Positions 1-8,604 of a stretch of DNA of 64,000 nucleotides are shown here, piece by piece (the first letter of the stretch is position 1; the number at the start of each line of letters is the position of its first letter). The position numbers and the translations under genes were made by a program. The DNA comes from Streptomyces sp. AV19. Lineage in GTDB: Bacteria > Actinomycetota > Actinomycetes > Streptomycetales > Streptomycetaceae. Location of the stretch: contig NZ_JAEAMR010000022.1 in assembly GCF_015999245.1 (NCBI RefSeq), positions 783,915-847,914 of the forward strand. The letters are read 5' to 3'. The notes beneath the pieces were generated by a model. It was not told where the DNA came from and ran no database searches. It was given only the letters and a program-made list of their open reading frames with translations.

Positions 1-742
1 TGCTGCTGTTCCCCTGGCAGGCGTCCGCGGGGAGCCGGTGCCAGAGGAACAGCAGCAGATCCGACGCCGTGCCCGACAGCTCGGCGTCGCAGGGCCCTTC
101 GGCCGGCAGGATCGCGTCGCCCTCGAAGGACACGGTCCACTCCCCCGGGCCGTCGGTGCGGCGGAAGCGCAGCCGTTCGCCGCTGCCGGCCGGGGCCTGG
201 GCGCGGGCCCGCCAGGCGGGGGCCACGACACCGAGGTGCCGGCCGATCGCGTCCGCGGCGTGGTCCGCGTCCAGCGGCGCGGCGGCGCCGATCGCGTTCT
301 CGGCGTCCCAGCGGTGCAGGGCCGCCTCGACGCTCTGCACCCACAGCCAGAAGCCGGTGCTCCGCTCCCGCGTCCAGCTCCACACGGGCTCGTCGGGGCC
401 CGTCTCCCGGAAGTGCTCCGCCAGTTCGGCGGCCCCTTCCTCGAACCATTCGATCAGCCCGGCCGGGACGGGACCGCGGTGCGGGCCGTCCTCCAGGGAC
501 GCGGGCCGGCGTTCGCTGCCCGCGGGGAGCCGCAGGAATGCCCGGTCGGTGGTGTCCGGCGGCTCCGCGAGCCGGTCCTCGACGACGCGGGAGACGAACC
601 GGTGCACCCCGCCGAGGTGGGCGACGAGGTCGGTCACCGACCAGTCGGGGCAGGACGGGACGACGGGCGCATCGGCGGCGGCACGGCGGGCCGCGGCCGC
701 GAAGGCGCGGATCTCGCGCCGGAAGTGCGGGAGATGGTCCAC
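1..742 (-). CDS. Maleylpyruvate isomerase/DinB-family mycothiol-dependent protein, 3' end cut by window
   Basis: The reading frame starts at a GTG (742) and runs off the left edge. The N-terminus has the hallmark PDWSVTDLVAHLGG, followed by a second conserved segment VEAALHRWDAE. These are the histidine-bearing helices of the DinB-like four-helix fold used by the TIGR03083 family (mycothiol-dependent maleylpyruvate isomerase and relatives). Family knowledge suggests a thiol-dependent, metal-binding cytosolic enzyme; the actual substrate cannot be told. The start is preceded only by a weak GGCAGGG, so a slightly earlier start is possible. The C-terminal SCP2-like part appears to begin before the edge. 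Confidence 0.8.
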   Translation of the reverse strand, partial: MDHLPHFRREIRAFAAAARRAAADAPVVPSCPDWSVTDLVAHLGGVHRFVSRVVEDRLAEPPDTTDRAFLRLPAGSERRPASLEDGPHRGPVPAGLIEWFEEGAAELAEHFRETGPDEPVWSWTRERSTGFWLWVQSVEAALHRWDAENAIGAAAPLDADHAADAIGRHLGVVAPAWRARAQAPAGSGERLRFRRTDGPGEWTVSFEGDAILPAEGPCDAELSGTASDLLLFLWHRLPADACQGNSS

Positions 743-801
743 GGGCAGACCCTGCCGCGCCGGGGGCCCGGTGTCCAGAGGGTCGGCCCCGGTCGTCCGG
801 G

Positions 802-1749
802 TTAGCGGGGCGCGACCGTGAGGACGACCTTTCCGGTGACGCGGCCGGTGTCGCCCAGTTCGTGGCCCTTGGCCGCCTGCTCCAGCGGGAACACGGCTTC
901 GACGACGGGCCTGAGCCTGCCGTCCTCGACGAGATCGCGGATGGCCCGCATGCCCTCCTGGTCGGCCTCGACCAGGAGCGGGCAGGCCCGCAGGCCCCGG
1001 GCGGCGGCGCGTTCGGAGAGGTCGGCGGGGAACTGGCGGATGGCGATGGAGACGAGCTGCCCGCCGGGCTTGAGGACGTCGAGCGAGCGGGCGGCCGTCT
1101 CGCCGCCGAGCGTGTCCAGGACGACGTCCACCGGGTCGATGGCGGTGAAGTCCTCGGTGCGGTAGTCGACGAGTTCGTCGGCGCCGAGCTCGCGCAGCAC
1201 CTGGTGCTTGGGGGCGCTCGCCGTGCCGGTCACGTGGGCGCCGCGCGCCTTGGCGATCTGCACCGCGAAGTGCCCCACGCCGCCGGCGGCGGCGTGGACG
1301 AGCACCCGCTGCCCGGGCCGCACCCGCGCGGCGTCCACCAGGACCTGCCACGCCGTCAGCGCGGCCAGCGGGATCGCCCCGGCCTGGACGTGGTCGATGT
1401 TCGAGGGCTTGGCCACCAGTGCTCGTGCCGGGGCGACGACGTACTCCGCGAAGGAGCCCACGCCGTAGGGGTAGGGCAGCATGCCGAACACCTCGTCACC
1501 GGGCGCGTGCAGGGTGACGCCGGTCCCGACGGCCTCGACGGTCCCGGAGACGTCCCAGCCCAGGACCAGGGGGAGGCGGTCGAGGAATCCGCGGCCCTGC
1601 CGGTGCTTCCAGTCGGTGGGGTTCATGCCCGCCGCGTGGACGCGGACGAGGACCTCGGAGGGGCCGGGGGCCGGACGGTCGATCTCGGCCTCGCGCAGGA
1701 CGCCGGGGCCGCCGTAGGTGTTCTGGCTGATCGCTTTCATGGTGCTCAT
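802..1749 (-). CDS. NADP-dependent zinc-free quinone oxidoreductase (MDR family)
   Basis: 315 residues, usual for medium-chain dehydrogenase/reductase quinone reductases. The N-terminal GroES-like half contains GMNPTDWKHRQG and GWDVSGTVEAVG. The Rossmann half carries AAAGGVGHFAVQIAKA, the dinucleotide-binding motif. The catalytic and structural zinc ligands of alcohol dehydrogenases are absent, so it should reduce quinones or enones with NADPH. Starts at 1749 (MSTMKA) or 1740 (MKA) are both possible; neither has a strong ribosome binding site. It lies 83 bases downstream of the alpha/beta hydrolase on the same strand and may share its transcript. Confidence 0.85.
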   Translation of the reverse strand: MSTMKAISQNTYGGPGVLREAEIDRPAPGPSEVLVRVHAAGMNPTDWKHRQGRGFLDRLPLVLGWDVSGTVEAVGTGVTLHAPGDEVFGMLPYPYGVGSFAEYVVAPARALVAKPSNIDHVQAGAIPLAALTAWQVLVDAARVRPGQRVLVHAAAGGVGHFAVQIAKARGAHVTGTASAPKHQVLRELGADELVDYRTEDFTAIDPVDVVLDTLGGETAARSLDVLKPGGQLVSIAIRQFPADLSERAAARGLRACPLLVEADQEGMRAIRDLVEDGRLRPVVEAVFPLEQAAKGHELGDTGRVTGKVVLTVAPR

Positions 1750-1832
1750 GTGCCCAGGCTGGCCCGGCGCGGGCGGCGGGAGTAGTGGCCTGATGGCCAT
1801 GGTCCGCAAGGATCGGGCCATCGGGCCGGGCC

Positions 1833-2609
1833 TCAGGACGTCCCGGAGGTCACCTCCAGGATCAGGCGTGCCACGGTCTGCGGGTCCCGCAGCGTCGGCA
1901 GGTGGTCGCAGTCCGGCAGCCGTTCCAGGCGGCAGCCGGGGATGCGGGTGGCCATCTCCTCGTTGCAGCGGACGACTTCGGGCTGGTCCCGTCCGGCGAC
2001 CACCACCAGGCTCGGCTGCCGCAGTTCGCCGAGGCGGTCGTAGGCGGGGGCGTCGGCGACCTGATGGGGGTAGGTGCTGAACCAGGCCGGGATCGCGCGG
2101 CGCAGGAGGCCGGCGGCCTCGGTGTCGGGCGGGGTGCCGGCGGCGGCCCAGGTGCGCAGGGCGAGGGCGACCAGGCCGTCCATGTCGCCGGCCCGGGCCA
2201 GGGCGCCGATCTCGTCCGTCAGGGCGGGCGAGGTGAGCTCGGGGCAGCCGGTGACGCCGGGGCAGACCAGGGCCAGGGCCGTGACGCGGTCCGGGGTGTC
2301 GAGGGCCAGGTTGATCGCCGTGGCGCCGCCCATGCTGGTACCGGCCAGGGCGGCCCGTTCCAGGCCGAGGTGGCCGAGGACCGCGGCGAGGTCCTCGGCC
2401 TGGGAGTACGCGGCGGTGGGCGCGGGCGAACGGCCGTAGCCGCGGGCGTCGTAGCGGATCACCCGGTGGTGGCGGGCGAGCGTGGGCACGACCGCGTCCC
2501 AGACGTCGGAGTCCGCGATTCCGGGGTGGAGCAGGACGAGCGGCGGGCCGTCGCCGCCGGTGTCGTCCGCCCAGATTTCGCCGTTCTTCACCGGCACCAT
2601 GAGTTCCAT
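1833..2609 (-). CDS. Alpha/beta hydrolase
   Basis: 258 residues with a complete alpha/beta-hydrolase fold. HPGIADSDVW gives the oxyanion-hole region, YDARGYGRS follows, and the nucleophile elbow is GTSMGG (Ser near residue 90). The acid is in VVVAGRDQPE and the catalytic His in LPDCDHLPTLRDP. Closest in look to the 3-oxoadipate enol-lactonase/haloperoxidase-like group, but the substrate is not predictable. No signal peptide, so cytosolic. It is upstream of the quinone oxidoreductase on the same strand. Confidence 0.85.
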   Translation of the reverse strand: MELMVPVKNGEIWADDTGGDGPPLVLLHPGIADSDVWDAVVPTLARHHRVIRYDARGYGRSPAPTAAYSQAEDLAAVLGHLGLERAALAGTSMGGATAINLALDTPDRVTALALVCPGVTGCPELTSPALTDEIGALARAGDMDGLVALALRTWAAAGTPPDTEAAGLLRRAIPAWFSTYPHQVADAPAYDRLGELRQPSLVVVAGRDQPEVVRCNEEMATRIPGCRLERLPDCDHLPTLRDPQTVARLILEVTSGTS

Positions 2610-2657
2610 GGTCCAAGTCTGCTGGCCGGGCGCCCGGTTGGCCAGCCATGTGCCGCC

Positions 2658-4073
2658 TCACCCGCCGTCGGCGGGGAGCCGCTCGGCGGCGTCGATCCGG
2701 TGCAGGTGGATCAGGAGGTCGAAGGAGCTGGCGAGGGCGGAGGGGTGCGCGGGGTACGGGTACGCGGTGCCGATGTTGCGGGTGGGGCGGGCCTGGCGGA
2801 GCCAGTCGCGAGCCGGCGGCGGGGCGGTGCGCAGGTCCAGCAGGTAGCCGGCGCCGGTGCCCACGCGTGCGCGGTCGAGCGTCGCGGCGTTGCTGCCGGG
2901 CGCGTCAGGGCCGACGGTGAAGCGGCGGACGTTCGCGTCGAGCATCTCGTCGTCGGGTCCGACGGCGTTGAAGGAGCCCCGGCCGAAGGTGAGTCCGACG
3001 GTGACGTAGCGGGACCCGTAGCGGTCGCGCAGGAAGGAGCCCTGCGTCTTGGGGTAGTTGCGCGGGTCGTCGCTCTCGTACGTCACGTGGCCGTTGTGGG
3101 CGGAGAGCAGGACCTTGGTATCGGTCTCCCGCTGCCACCAGGCGGTGTTGTCGGCCATGGTCCGGTCGCGGAAGCGCATGGAGGCGGCGACGCCGTCCTG
3201 GGTGGTGTAGTCGAAGGCGTACTGCTGCGCGGTCTGCTGGAGGGTCCGGGCGTTCTGCACGGCCCACCGGTGGGCCTCGGCGGCCCCCGGTCCGCTTCCC
3301 GGCCGCAGCGAGCGGACCAATTCCAGGGCCTGTCCGGCCCGTTCGGCCAGTGCGCGGCGCTCGGCGAGCGGTTTGGCGAGGTAGGCGCGCATGTACGGGC
3401 CGGCCGGAGCGTCGGGGCGCAGGCCGCGGTAGAGCTCGGCGAGGCGGGGCAGGGCGGCCGGCCGGGTGGCGCGGACGTGGTCGAGGACGCGGTCGTGGAG
3501 TTCGGGGCCGGCGTAGGCGACGTCGTTGCCCATGAAGCGGACCGGGTCGTCGGGGTGGTCGCGGTTCCAGGAGCGCATCCAGGTCAGGAGGGAGAGGTAT
3601 TCGCGGGTGTTCCAGAAGAGGTAGGCGTCCTGGAAGTCCTCGCGCAGGATGCGGCGCGGGTCGCCCTTGCCGTGCAGGACGTAGTCGTTGAGGCGCAGGC
3701 CGGTGCTCCAGGGCGCCTCCAGGGCGTAGGTCCGGAAGCCCTTGTCGCGGACGAGGTGGCGGAAGGTGCGCTGTTTGAGGGCGAAGAAGTCGCGGGAGCT
3801 GTGCGTGGCCTCGCCCATGCCCACCACGCGCGCGTCACCGATCATGCGGTCCAGCGGCCGCAGGTCGCCGTCCGGGGCGGACGGTTCGGTGGAGCGCAGC
3901 GGGTGGGCGGCGCGTTCGACGGCGCGGACGACGCGGTCGTCGGCGCGGTCGCCTGTCCGGACGACCGCGTCGTCGGCGCGGGGCGCGGCGGTGGCCGGGT
4001 CCGCGAGGGCGGGGGCCGCGGTGGCGAGGGAGAGCAGCAGGGTCAGGGCGGCGGTGGTGCGGGGGTGTTTCAT
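2658..4073 (-). CDS. Secreted erythromycin esterase family protein
   Basis: 471 residues. The chosen ATG (4073) gives a clean signal peptide, MKHPRTTAALTLLLSLATAA then ALADP, whereas an upstream in-frame ATG would bury it. The family core (PF05139) is clear: VGMGEATHSSRDFFALKQR near the start, EAPWSTGLRLNDYVLHG, and later LLSAHNGHV. These hold the catalytic histidines and glutamates. The family includes EreA/EreB macrolide esterases and many proteins of unknown substrate. Export from the cell and a Streptomyces host argue against assuming erythromycin as substrate. It is followed in tandem by the alpha/beta hydrolase and lies downstream of an ABC-F gene, so a drug-handling role is possible but only inferred. 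Confidence 0.82.
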   Translation of the reverse strand: MKHPRTTAALTLLLSLATAAPALADPATAAPRADDAVVRTGDRADDRVVRAVERAAHPLRSTEPSAPDGDLRPLDRMIGDARVVGMGEATHSSRDFFALKQRTFRHLVRDKGFRTYALEAPWSTGLRLNDYVLHGKGDPRRILREDFQDAYLFWNTREYLSLLTWMRSWNRDHPDDPVRFMGNDVAYAGPELHDRVLDHVRATRPAALPRLAELYRGLRPDAPAGPYMRAYLAKPLAERRALAERAGQALELVRSLRPGSGPGAAEAHRWAVQNARTLQQTAQQYAFDYTTQDGVAASMRFRDRTMADNTAWWQRETDTKVLLSAHNGHVTYESDDPRNYPKTQGSFLRDRYGSRYVTVGLTFGRGSFNAVGPDDEMLDANVRRFTVGPDAPGSNAATLDRARVGTGAGYLLDLRTAPPPARDWLRQARPTRNIGTAYPYPAHPSALASSFDLLIHLHRIDAAERLPADGG

Positions 4074-4126
4074 GGTCCCCAGCCTCCCGTCCGGGATCAC
4101 CGGGGACCATCCTGCGGGTACCCGCG

Positions 4127-5782
4127 TCACTGCTCCGGTTGTCCCCACCCCCGTCCTCCGGCCTCCCGGATCGCTTCGGCGCGGCCGCCGCGCAATGCCA
4201 GGTGCGTACCGGTGAACCGGGCGCGCGTCCGGCGGTCGTGGGTGACGAGTACGAGGGCTCCCGGGTAGCCGGTCAGGGCCTCCTCCAGTTCCTCGACGAG
4301 CGCGGGGGCGAGGTGGTTGGTGGGCTCGTCGAGGAGGAGCAGGTCCACGGGCTCGCTCACCAGGCGGGCCAGTTCGATACGGCGCCGCTGGCCGTAGGAC
4401 AGTTCGCCCACGCGCAGCCGCAGGTCCGCGGCGGCGAACAGGCCGAGGGAGAGCAGGGTGTCGGTGTGCTCGTCGGGGTGGCCGGGCCGGCCGTGGGCGA
4501 AGGCCTGCGGCACGGTGAGTCCGGGTGGCCAGGGCGTCCCCTCCTGGCGCAGGTGCCCGACCCGGCCGGGGACGCGGACGGAGCCCGCGTCCGGGGTCAG
4601 TTCACCGGCGAGGACGCGCAACAGGGTGGTCTTCCCGGCTCCGTTGGGGCCGGTGACCAGCAGCCGTTCGCCGGCGCGCAGGCGCAGGGACGGCAGGTGG
4701 AGGCGGCCGTCGACGCGGACGTCGGTGAGCTCGGCCGCCGTGGTCAGGGAACTCGCGTTGGTGAGGCGGGCGTTGAGGGCGAGCGGTTCGGGCGGCGGCG
4801 GGACGGGGCGGGCGGTGAGCCGGGCGACGCGTTCCTTGGCGTTGCGGATGCGGGCGGTCGCGCCGTGGGCGCGGCCGCGGGCCCGGAAGGCGCCGTGGCC
4901 GAAGACCGCGAACGGCAGCTTGCGGGGGACGGCGTCCAGGCGGGCCGCGTGGGCGGCGGCCAGCTCCCGGTTGCGGTCGAGTTCGGCGCGCCACTGTTCG
5001 TACTCCCGCAGGCGGCGCCGGCGCTCGGCCGCCTTGGCCGCGCGATAGCCGTCGTAGCCGTTCCCGTGGCGGGTGACGCCGCCGGAGCCGACCTCCAGGA
5101 CGGTGGTGGTGAGGCGTTCGAGGAACACCCGGTCGTGGGTGACGGCGACCACGGTGCCGCGGTGGGCGCGCAGGTGGTCCTCCAGCCAGGCGACGGCGTC
5201 GTCGTCGAGGTCGTTGGTCGGCTCGTCGAGGAGCAGCAGTTCGGGTTGTGCTGCGAGGGTCGCGGCCAGGGCGAGGCGGGAGCGTTCGCCGCCGGAGAGG
5301 GTGCCGAGGAGCCGGTGCCGGTCCAGTCGGGGCAGGCCGAGTCCGTGCAGGGCGATGTCGACGCGCGCGTCGGCGGCCCACCCGTCGCGGGCCTCGTAGC
5401 GGGCGAGGAGGTCGGCGTAGTGCTCCAGGGCGGGTGCGTCGTCCTCCTCGGCGAGGGCCGCCTCGGCCCGGCGCAGCGCGGCTTCGAGGGCGCGGAGCCC
5501 GGCGAGGGCGTGGTCCACGGCGTGCTGGACGGTGGCGGTGGGCGGGAGGCCGAGGGTCTGGGCCAGGTGTCCGACGCCGCCGGGGGCCTGGACGGTGAGT
5601 TCGCCGCGGGTGGGGTGCTCCTGTCCGGCCATCAGCTTGAGGAGGGTGGATTTCCCGGCGCCGTTGTCGCCGATGACGCCGGCCTTCTCGCCGGGGGCGA
5701 CGGTGAGGGAGACGTGGTCGAGGACGGTGTGGTCCTGGTAGCGCTTGGTGACGTCGTGGAGCGTGAGTTGTGAGGTGTGCAT
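4127..5782 (-). CDS. ABC-F family ATP-binding protein (ribosome-protection type)
   Basis: 551 residues with two ATPase domains and no membrane segments, the ABC-F layout. Domain 1 has Walker A GDNGAGKST near residue 38, signature LSGGERSRL and Walker B LLLLDEPTNDLD. A basic, helical linker follows (RRRLREYEQWRAEL). Domain 2 has GPNGAGKTT, signature LSYGQRRRI and LLLLDEPTNH. Members of this group (OleB, TlrC, Msr and Lsa types) dislodge antibiotics from the ribosome; others regulate translation. The ATG at 5782 has an AGGAGGG ribosome binding site. The gene is divergent from cydA, with a long leader carrying tandem repeats, as often seen where ABC-F resistance genes are attenuated. The particular drug is unknown. 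Confidence 0.88.
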   Translation of the reverse strand: MHTSQLTLHDVTKRYQDHTVLDHVSLTVAPGEKAGVIGDNGAGKSTLLKLMAGQEHPTRGELTVQAPGGVGHLAQTLGLPPTATVQHAVDHALAGLRALEAALRRAEAALAEEDDAPALEHYADLLARYEARDGWAADARVDIALHGLGLPRLDRHRLLGTLSGGERSRLALAATLAAQPELLLLDEPTNDLDDDAVAWLEDHLRAHRGTVVAVTHDRVFLERLTTTVLEVGSGGVTRHGNGYDGYRAAKAAERRRRLREYEQWRAELDRNRELAAAHAARLDAVPRKLPFAVFGHGAFRARGRAHGATARIRNAKERVARLTARPVPPPPEPLALNARLTNASSLTTAAELTDVRVDGRLHLPSLRLRAGERLLVTGPNGAGKTTLLRVLAGELTPDAGSVRVPGRVGHLRQEGTPWPPGLTVPQAFAHGRPGHPDEHTDTLLSLGLFAAADLRLRVGELSYGQRRRIELARLVSEPVDLLLLDEPTNHLAPALVEELEEALTGYPGALVLVTHDRRTRARFTGTHLALRGGRAEAIREAGGRGWGQPEQ

Positions 5783-6141
5783 GGGGGCACCCTCCTGTTC
5801 TCGGCCGGGCCGATCGATGCGGAAGGGATCGATGTCGGCTCCGCGCACGACGGACCGCCCGCGGGGCGGCATCGGCCGGCTGCGGGTGCGGGGGTGCGCG
5901 GAGGACGGCGGCAGCGGCGGAGTCGGAACTCGACGCGGCTGCACGCCCGGCTGTCACAGAGAACCCATGCGTCACACCGTACGGGGCGGGGAACGGGCCG
6001 GGCAACGTCTTTTTTTCGGCGGACGCAGGCTCTTTTTTCCGCCGGACGCGGGCTCGTCTTCCGCCGGGCGCGGGCGGGCGGCGGCACTCTGTTGCCCGGC
6101 GCGTCGTTACCCCGGCGTGCCCGCCGGGTACCCCATGCGCC
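5783..6141. other. Divergent leader region between ABC-F gene and cydA
   Basis: 359 bases without a gene I can support. It must hold the promoters of both the ABC-F gene (leftward) and cydA (rightward). A pair of GTCACA direct repeats lies around 5955-5975, and three tandem copies of a 23-base unit lie at 6004-6071. I looked for the Rex-type palindrome known upstream of Streptomyces cyd genes and did not find one. Confidence 0.5.
6004..6071. repeat. Three tandem copies of a ~23-bp unit with T-tracts
   Basis: Units at 6004-6026, 6027-6049 and 6050-6071. The first two contain runs of 7 and 6 T (A on the other strand) followed by a conserved CGGCGGACGC or CCGCCGGACGC. The third is degenerate and has lost the T-run. 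On the minus strand, which is the ABC-F leader, this reads as repeated purine-rich A-tracts. A-tracts like this are very rare in DNA of this composition. Confidence 0.85.
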
Positions 6142-7545
6142 GTGCTCACCGACCCTCTTCACCGTCTCCTCGCGGCGGCCGCGTCGCCCGGCGACCTCGC
6201 CGCGGCGCGGGCGCAGATGGGCTTCTCGCTGGCCTGGCACATCGTCGTGGCGTGCCTGGGGGTCGGCCTGCCCCTGCTGACCCTGGTCGCCGAGTGGCGC
6301 GGGCTGCGCACCGGCGACCCGGTCCTGCGGCTGCTGGCCCGGCGCTGGGCGCGGGCGATGGGGGTGCTGTTCGCGGTGGGCGCCGTCTCCGGCACCATCC
6401 TGAGCTTCGAACTCGGCCTGTTGTGGCCGGGGTTGATGGGACGTTACGGGCAGGTCATCGGACTGCCGTTCGCGCTGGAGGGGATCGCGTTCTTCATCGA
6501 GGCGATCTTCCTGGGCATCTATCTGTACGCCTGGGACCGGCTGCCGCCGCGCGTCCATCTGTGGACCGGCGTGCCGATCGTCGTGGCGGGCGTCGCCTCC
6601 GCCTTCTTCGTGGTGTGCGCCAACGCCTGGATGAACCAGCCGAGCGGCTTCACCGTGCGCCACGGGCGGATCACGGCGGTCGATCCGTGGGCCGCGATGC
6701 TCAACCCGGCGGCCCCGCCGCAGACCGTCCACATGATCCTGGCCGCGCTGATGGTCGCCGCCTTCCTGACGGCGAGCGTCCACGCGTGCGCGCTGCTGCG
6801 CGGCCGGCGGACGGCCTACCAGCGGGCCGGGTTCCTCGTCCCCTTCGTCCTGGGGGCCGCCGTCACCCCGGCGCAGATCGCGGTGGGCGACTGGGCGGCC
6901 CGCTTCGTCGCCGCCAGCCAGCCCGTCAAACTGGCCGCGATGGAGGGCGTCTTCCGCACCGGCGACCATGTGCCGCTGACGCTGGGCGGGGTGGCGGGCC
7001 CCGACGGGCTGCGGTACGGGCTGGAGATCCCCAGCGGGCTGTCGCTGCTGATCGGGGACAGCCCGGACAAGGTCGTCCGCGGTCTGGACCAGGTTCCGCG
7101 TGCGCAGTGGCCGGCGGTGACGGGGGTGCACTGGGCGTTCGACCTGATGGTGGCCGCGGGGTTCTTCCTGCTGTTCATGGGGGCCTGGCTGCTGCTCGCC
7201 TGGTGGCGGGCGCGCCGCGCGGGCGGCGGTGACCTGCTGGCCGTGCGCGGCGGCCGGGCCTTCCTCCTGCTGGCCGCGCTGACCGGTCCGGCCGCCGTCG
7301 TCGCGCTGGAGTGCGGCTGGTGCGTGACCGAGCTGGGCCGTCAGCCCTGGATCGTGCAGGGGCTGATGACGGTGCGCGAGGCGGTGAACCCGGCGCCCGG
7401 GCTGAGGACGGGCCTGTGGCTGGTGCTGGTGGTCTACGCGGCGATGACGGCGGCGACCGTCGCCGTGCTGCGGCGGATGACCGCCGAGCGTCCGGTGCCC
7501 GTCGCGCCGCAGGAGCGGGACGTCGAGGACTATCCGGTGGTGTGA
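6142..7545 (+). CDS. cydA: Cytochrome bd oxidase subunit I
   Basis: 467 residues, about nine membrane spans. The subunit I landmarks are present: the haem ligand His in FSLAWHIVVAC (about residue 33), the second in PPQTVHMILAA, the quinol-site QPVKLAAMEG, and ELGRQPWIVQG near the end. The loop after QPVK is short, placing it with the short-Q-loop (CIO-like) enzymes rather than the long-loop E. coli CydA of 522 residues. It oxidises menaquinol and reduces O2 at the membrane, typically at low oxygen. The GTG at 6142 is the only start that keeps the first helix; no good ribosome binding site precedes it. cydB follows after 24 bases. Confidence 0.93.
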   Translation: MLTDPLHRLLAAAASPGDLAAARAQMGFSLAWHIVVACLGVGLPLLTLVAEWRGLRTGDPVLRLLARRWARAMGVLFAVGAVSGTILSFELGLLWPGLMGRYGQVIGLPFALEGIAFFIEAIFLGIYLYAWDRLPPRVHLWTGVPIVVAGVASAFFVVCANAWMNQPSGFTVRHGRITAVDPWAAMLNPAAPPQTVHMILAALMVAAFLTASVHACALLRGRRTAYQRAGFLVPFVLGAAVTPAQIAVGDWAARFVAASQPVKLAAMEGVFRTGDHVPLTLGGVAGPDGLRYGLEIPSGLSLLIGDSPDKVVRGLDQVPRAQWPAVTGVHWAFDLMVAAGFFLLFMGAWLLLAWWRARRAGGGDLLAVRGGRAFLLLAALTGPAAVVALECGWCVTELGRQPWIVQGLMTVREAVNPAPGLRTGLWLVLVVYAAMTAATVAVLRRMTAERPVPVAPQERDVEDYPVV

Positions 7546-7569
7546 GGGTCGTGTGAGGAGGAGGCGACG

Positions 7570-8604
7570 ATGCTCGCCGACGCGGTGCTGGCCGTGATGT
7601 GGCTGGGTCTGACGTGCTACGCGCTGTTCGGCGGGGCCGACTTCGGGGCCGGGTTCTGGGACCTGCTGGCCGGGGGCAGCCGGCGCGGCCTGCCGCAGCG
7701 CAAGCTGATCGAGCACGTCATCGGGCCGGTCTGGGAGGCCAACCACGTATGGATCATCTTCGTGGTGGTGCTGCTGTGGGCCGGTTTCTCACCGGTCTTC
7801 GCGGCCGTGCTCTCCACGCTCTACCTGCCGCTGACCTTCACCGCGCTGGGCATCATCGCCCGTGGCGCGGCGTTCGCGTTCCGCAAGGCGAGTACGGGCC
7901 TGGGGGCGCGCCGGCTGTTCGGCGGCTGCTTCGCGATCTCCTCGGTCGTCACCCCGTTCTTCCTGGGCACGGTGGCGGGGGCGGTGGCCTCGGGCCGGGT
8001 GCCGCCGGGGCTGGCGGCGGGCGACACGGTCACCAGCTGGGTCAATCCCACCTCGGCCCTGGGCGGGGTGCTCGCCGTACTGGCCTGTGCCCATCTGTCG
8101 GCCGTTTACCTGTGCGCGGACGCGCTGCGCGAGGAGCGGCCCGAGCTGGCCGGGGCGTTCCGCCGGCGGGCCCTGGCCTCGGGCGCGGCCTGCGGGCTGG
8201 TGGCGGCGGCCGGCATCGCGGTACTGCACGCGGACGCGCCCCGGCTGTTCACCGGGCTCACCCACCGGGCGCTGCCGCTGGTGCTGTTGAGCGCGGTGGG
8301 CGGGCTGGCGGGGGTGGTGCTGCTGGTGCGGCGCCGGTACGTCGCGGCGCGGGCGAGCGCCGCGGTGGCGGTGGCCGCGGTCCTGTGGGCGTGGGGCGCG
8401 GCGCAGTACCCGCTGATGCTGGTGCCGGACACCACGGTCGCGGCGACGGCCTCCCATCCGGCGGTACTGGCGGCTTGTCTGGCGAGCCTGGGCGTGGGCG
8501 CGTTCCTGCTGGTGCCGTCGCTGTGGTGGCTGTACCGGCTGTTCCAGCAGGACCTCGCGGCGGTCAGGTCCGGGCGGGATCGTGCCGGAGACGGGCGAGG
8601 GTGA
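7570..8604 (+). CDS. cydB: Cytochrome bd oxidase subunit II
   Basis: 344 residues, ATG preceded by GAGGAGGAGGCGACG. The N-terminus (VMWLGLTCYALFGGADFGAGFWDLL) and the GPVWEANHVWIIF segment are diagnostic for CydB. About eight membrane helices. It pairs with CydA in the plasma membrane. No cydD/cydC assembly ABC transporter follows, unlike the cydABCD arrangement known elsewhere in Streptomyces, so assembly factors would have to be encoded outside this window. Confidence 0.93.
   Translation: MLADAVLAVMWLGLTCYALFGGADFGAGFWDLLAGGSRRGLPQRKLIEHVIGPVWEANHVWIIFVVVLLWAGFSPVFAAVLSTLYLPLTFTALGIIARGAAFAFRKASTGLGARRLFGGCFAISSVVTPFFLGTVAGAVASGRVPPGLAAGDTVTSWVNPTSALGGVLAVLACAHLSAVYLCADALREERPELAGAFRRRALASGAACGLVAAAGIAVLHADAPRLFTGLTHRALPLVLLSAVGGLAGVVLLVRRRYVAARASAAVAVAAVLWAWGAAQYPLMLVPDTTVAATASHPAVLAACLASLGVGAFLLVPSLWWLYRLFQQDLAAVRSGRDRAGDGRG

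Noticed and set aside
1902..4268. 788-codon open frame on the plus strand
   Set aside because: Antisense to the alpha/beta hydrolase and erythromycin-esterase genes; its Gly/Val-rich product is the typical shadow of GC-biased coding on the other strand.
5951..5968. Four-codon leader frame (ATGGGTTCTCTGTGA) before the ABC-F gene
   Set aside because: No ribosome binding site and far from the repeats; attenuation by it cannot be supported from sequence.
5950..5976. GTCACA direct repeats considered as a Rex site
   Set aside because: Rex sites are inverted TGTGAAC..GTTCACA palindromes; these are direct repeats with different sequence.
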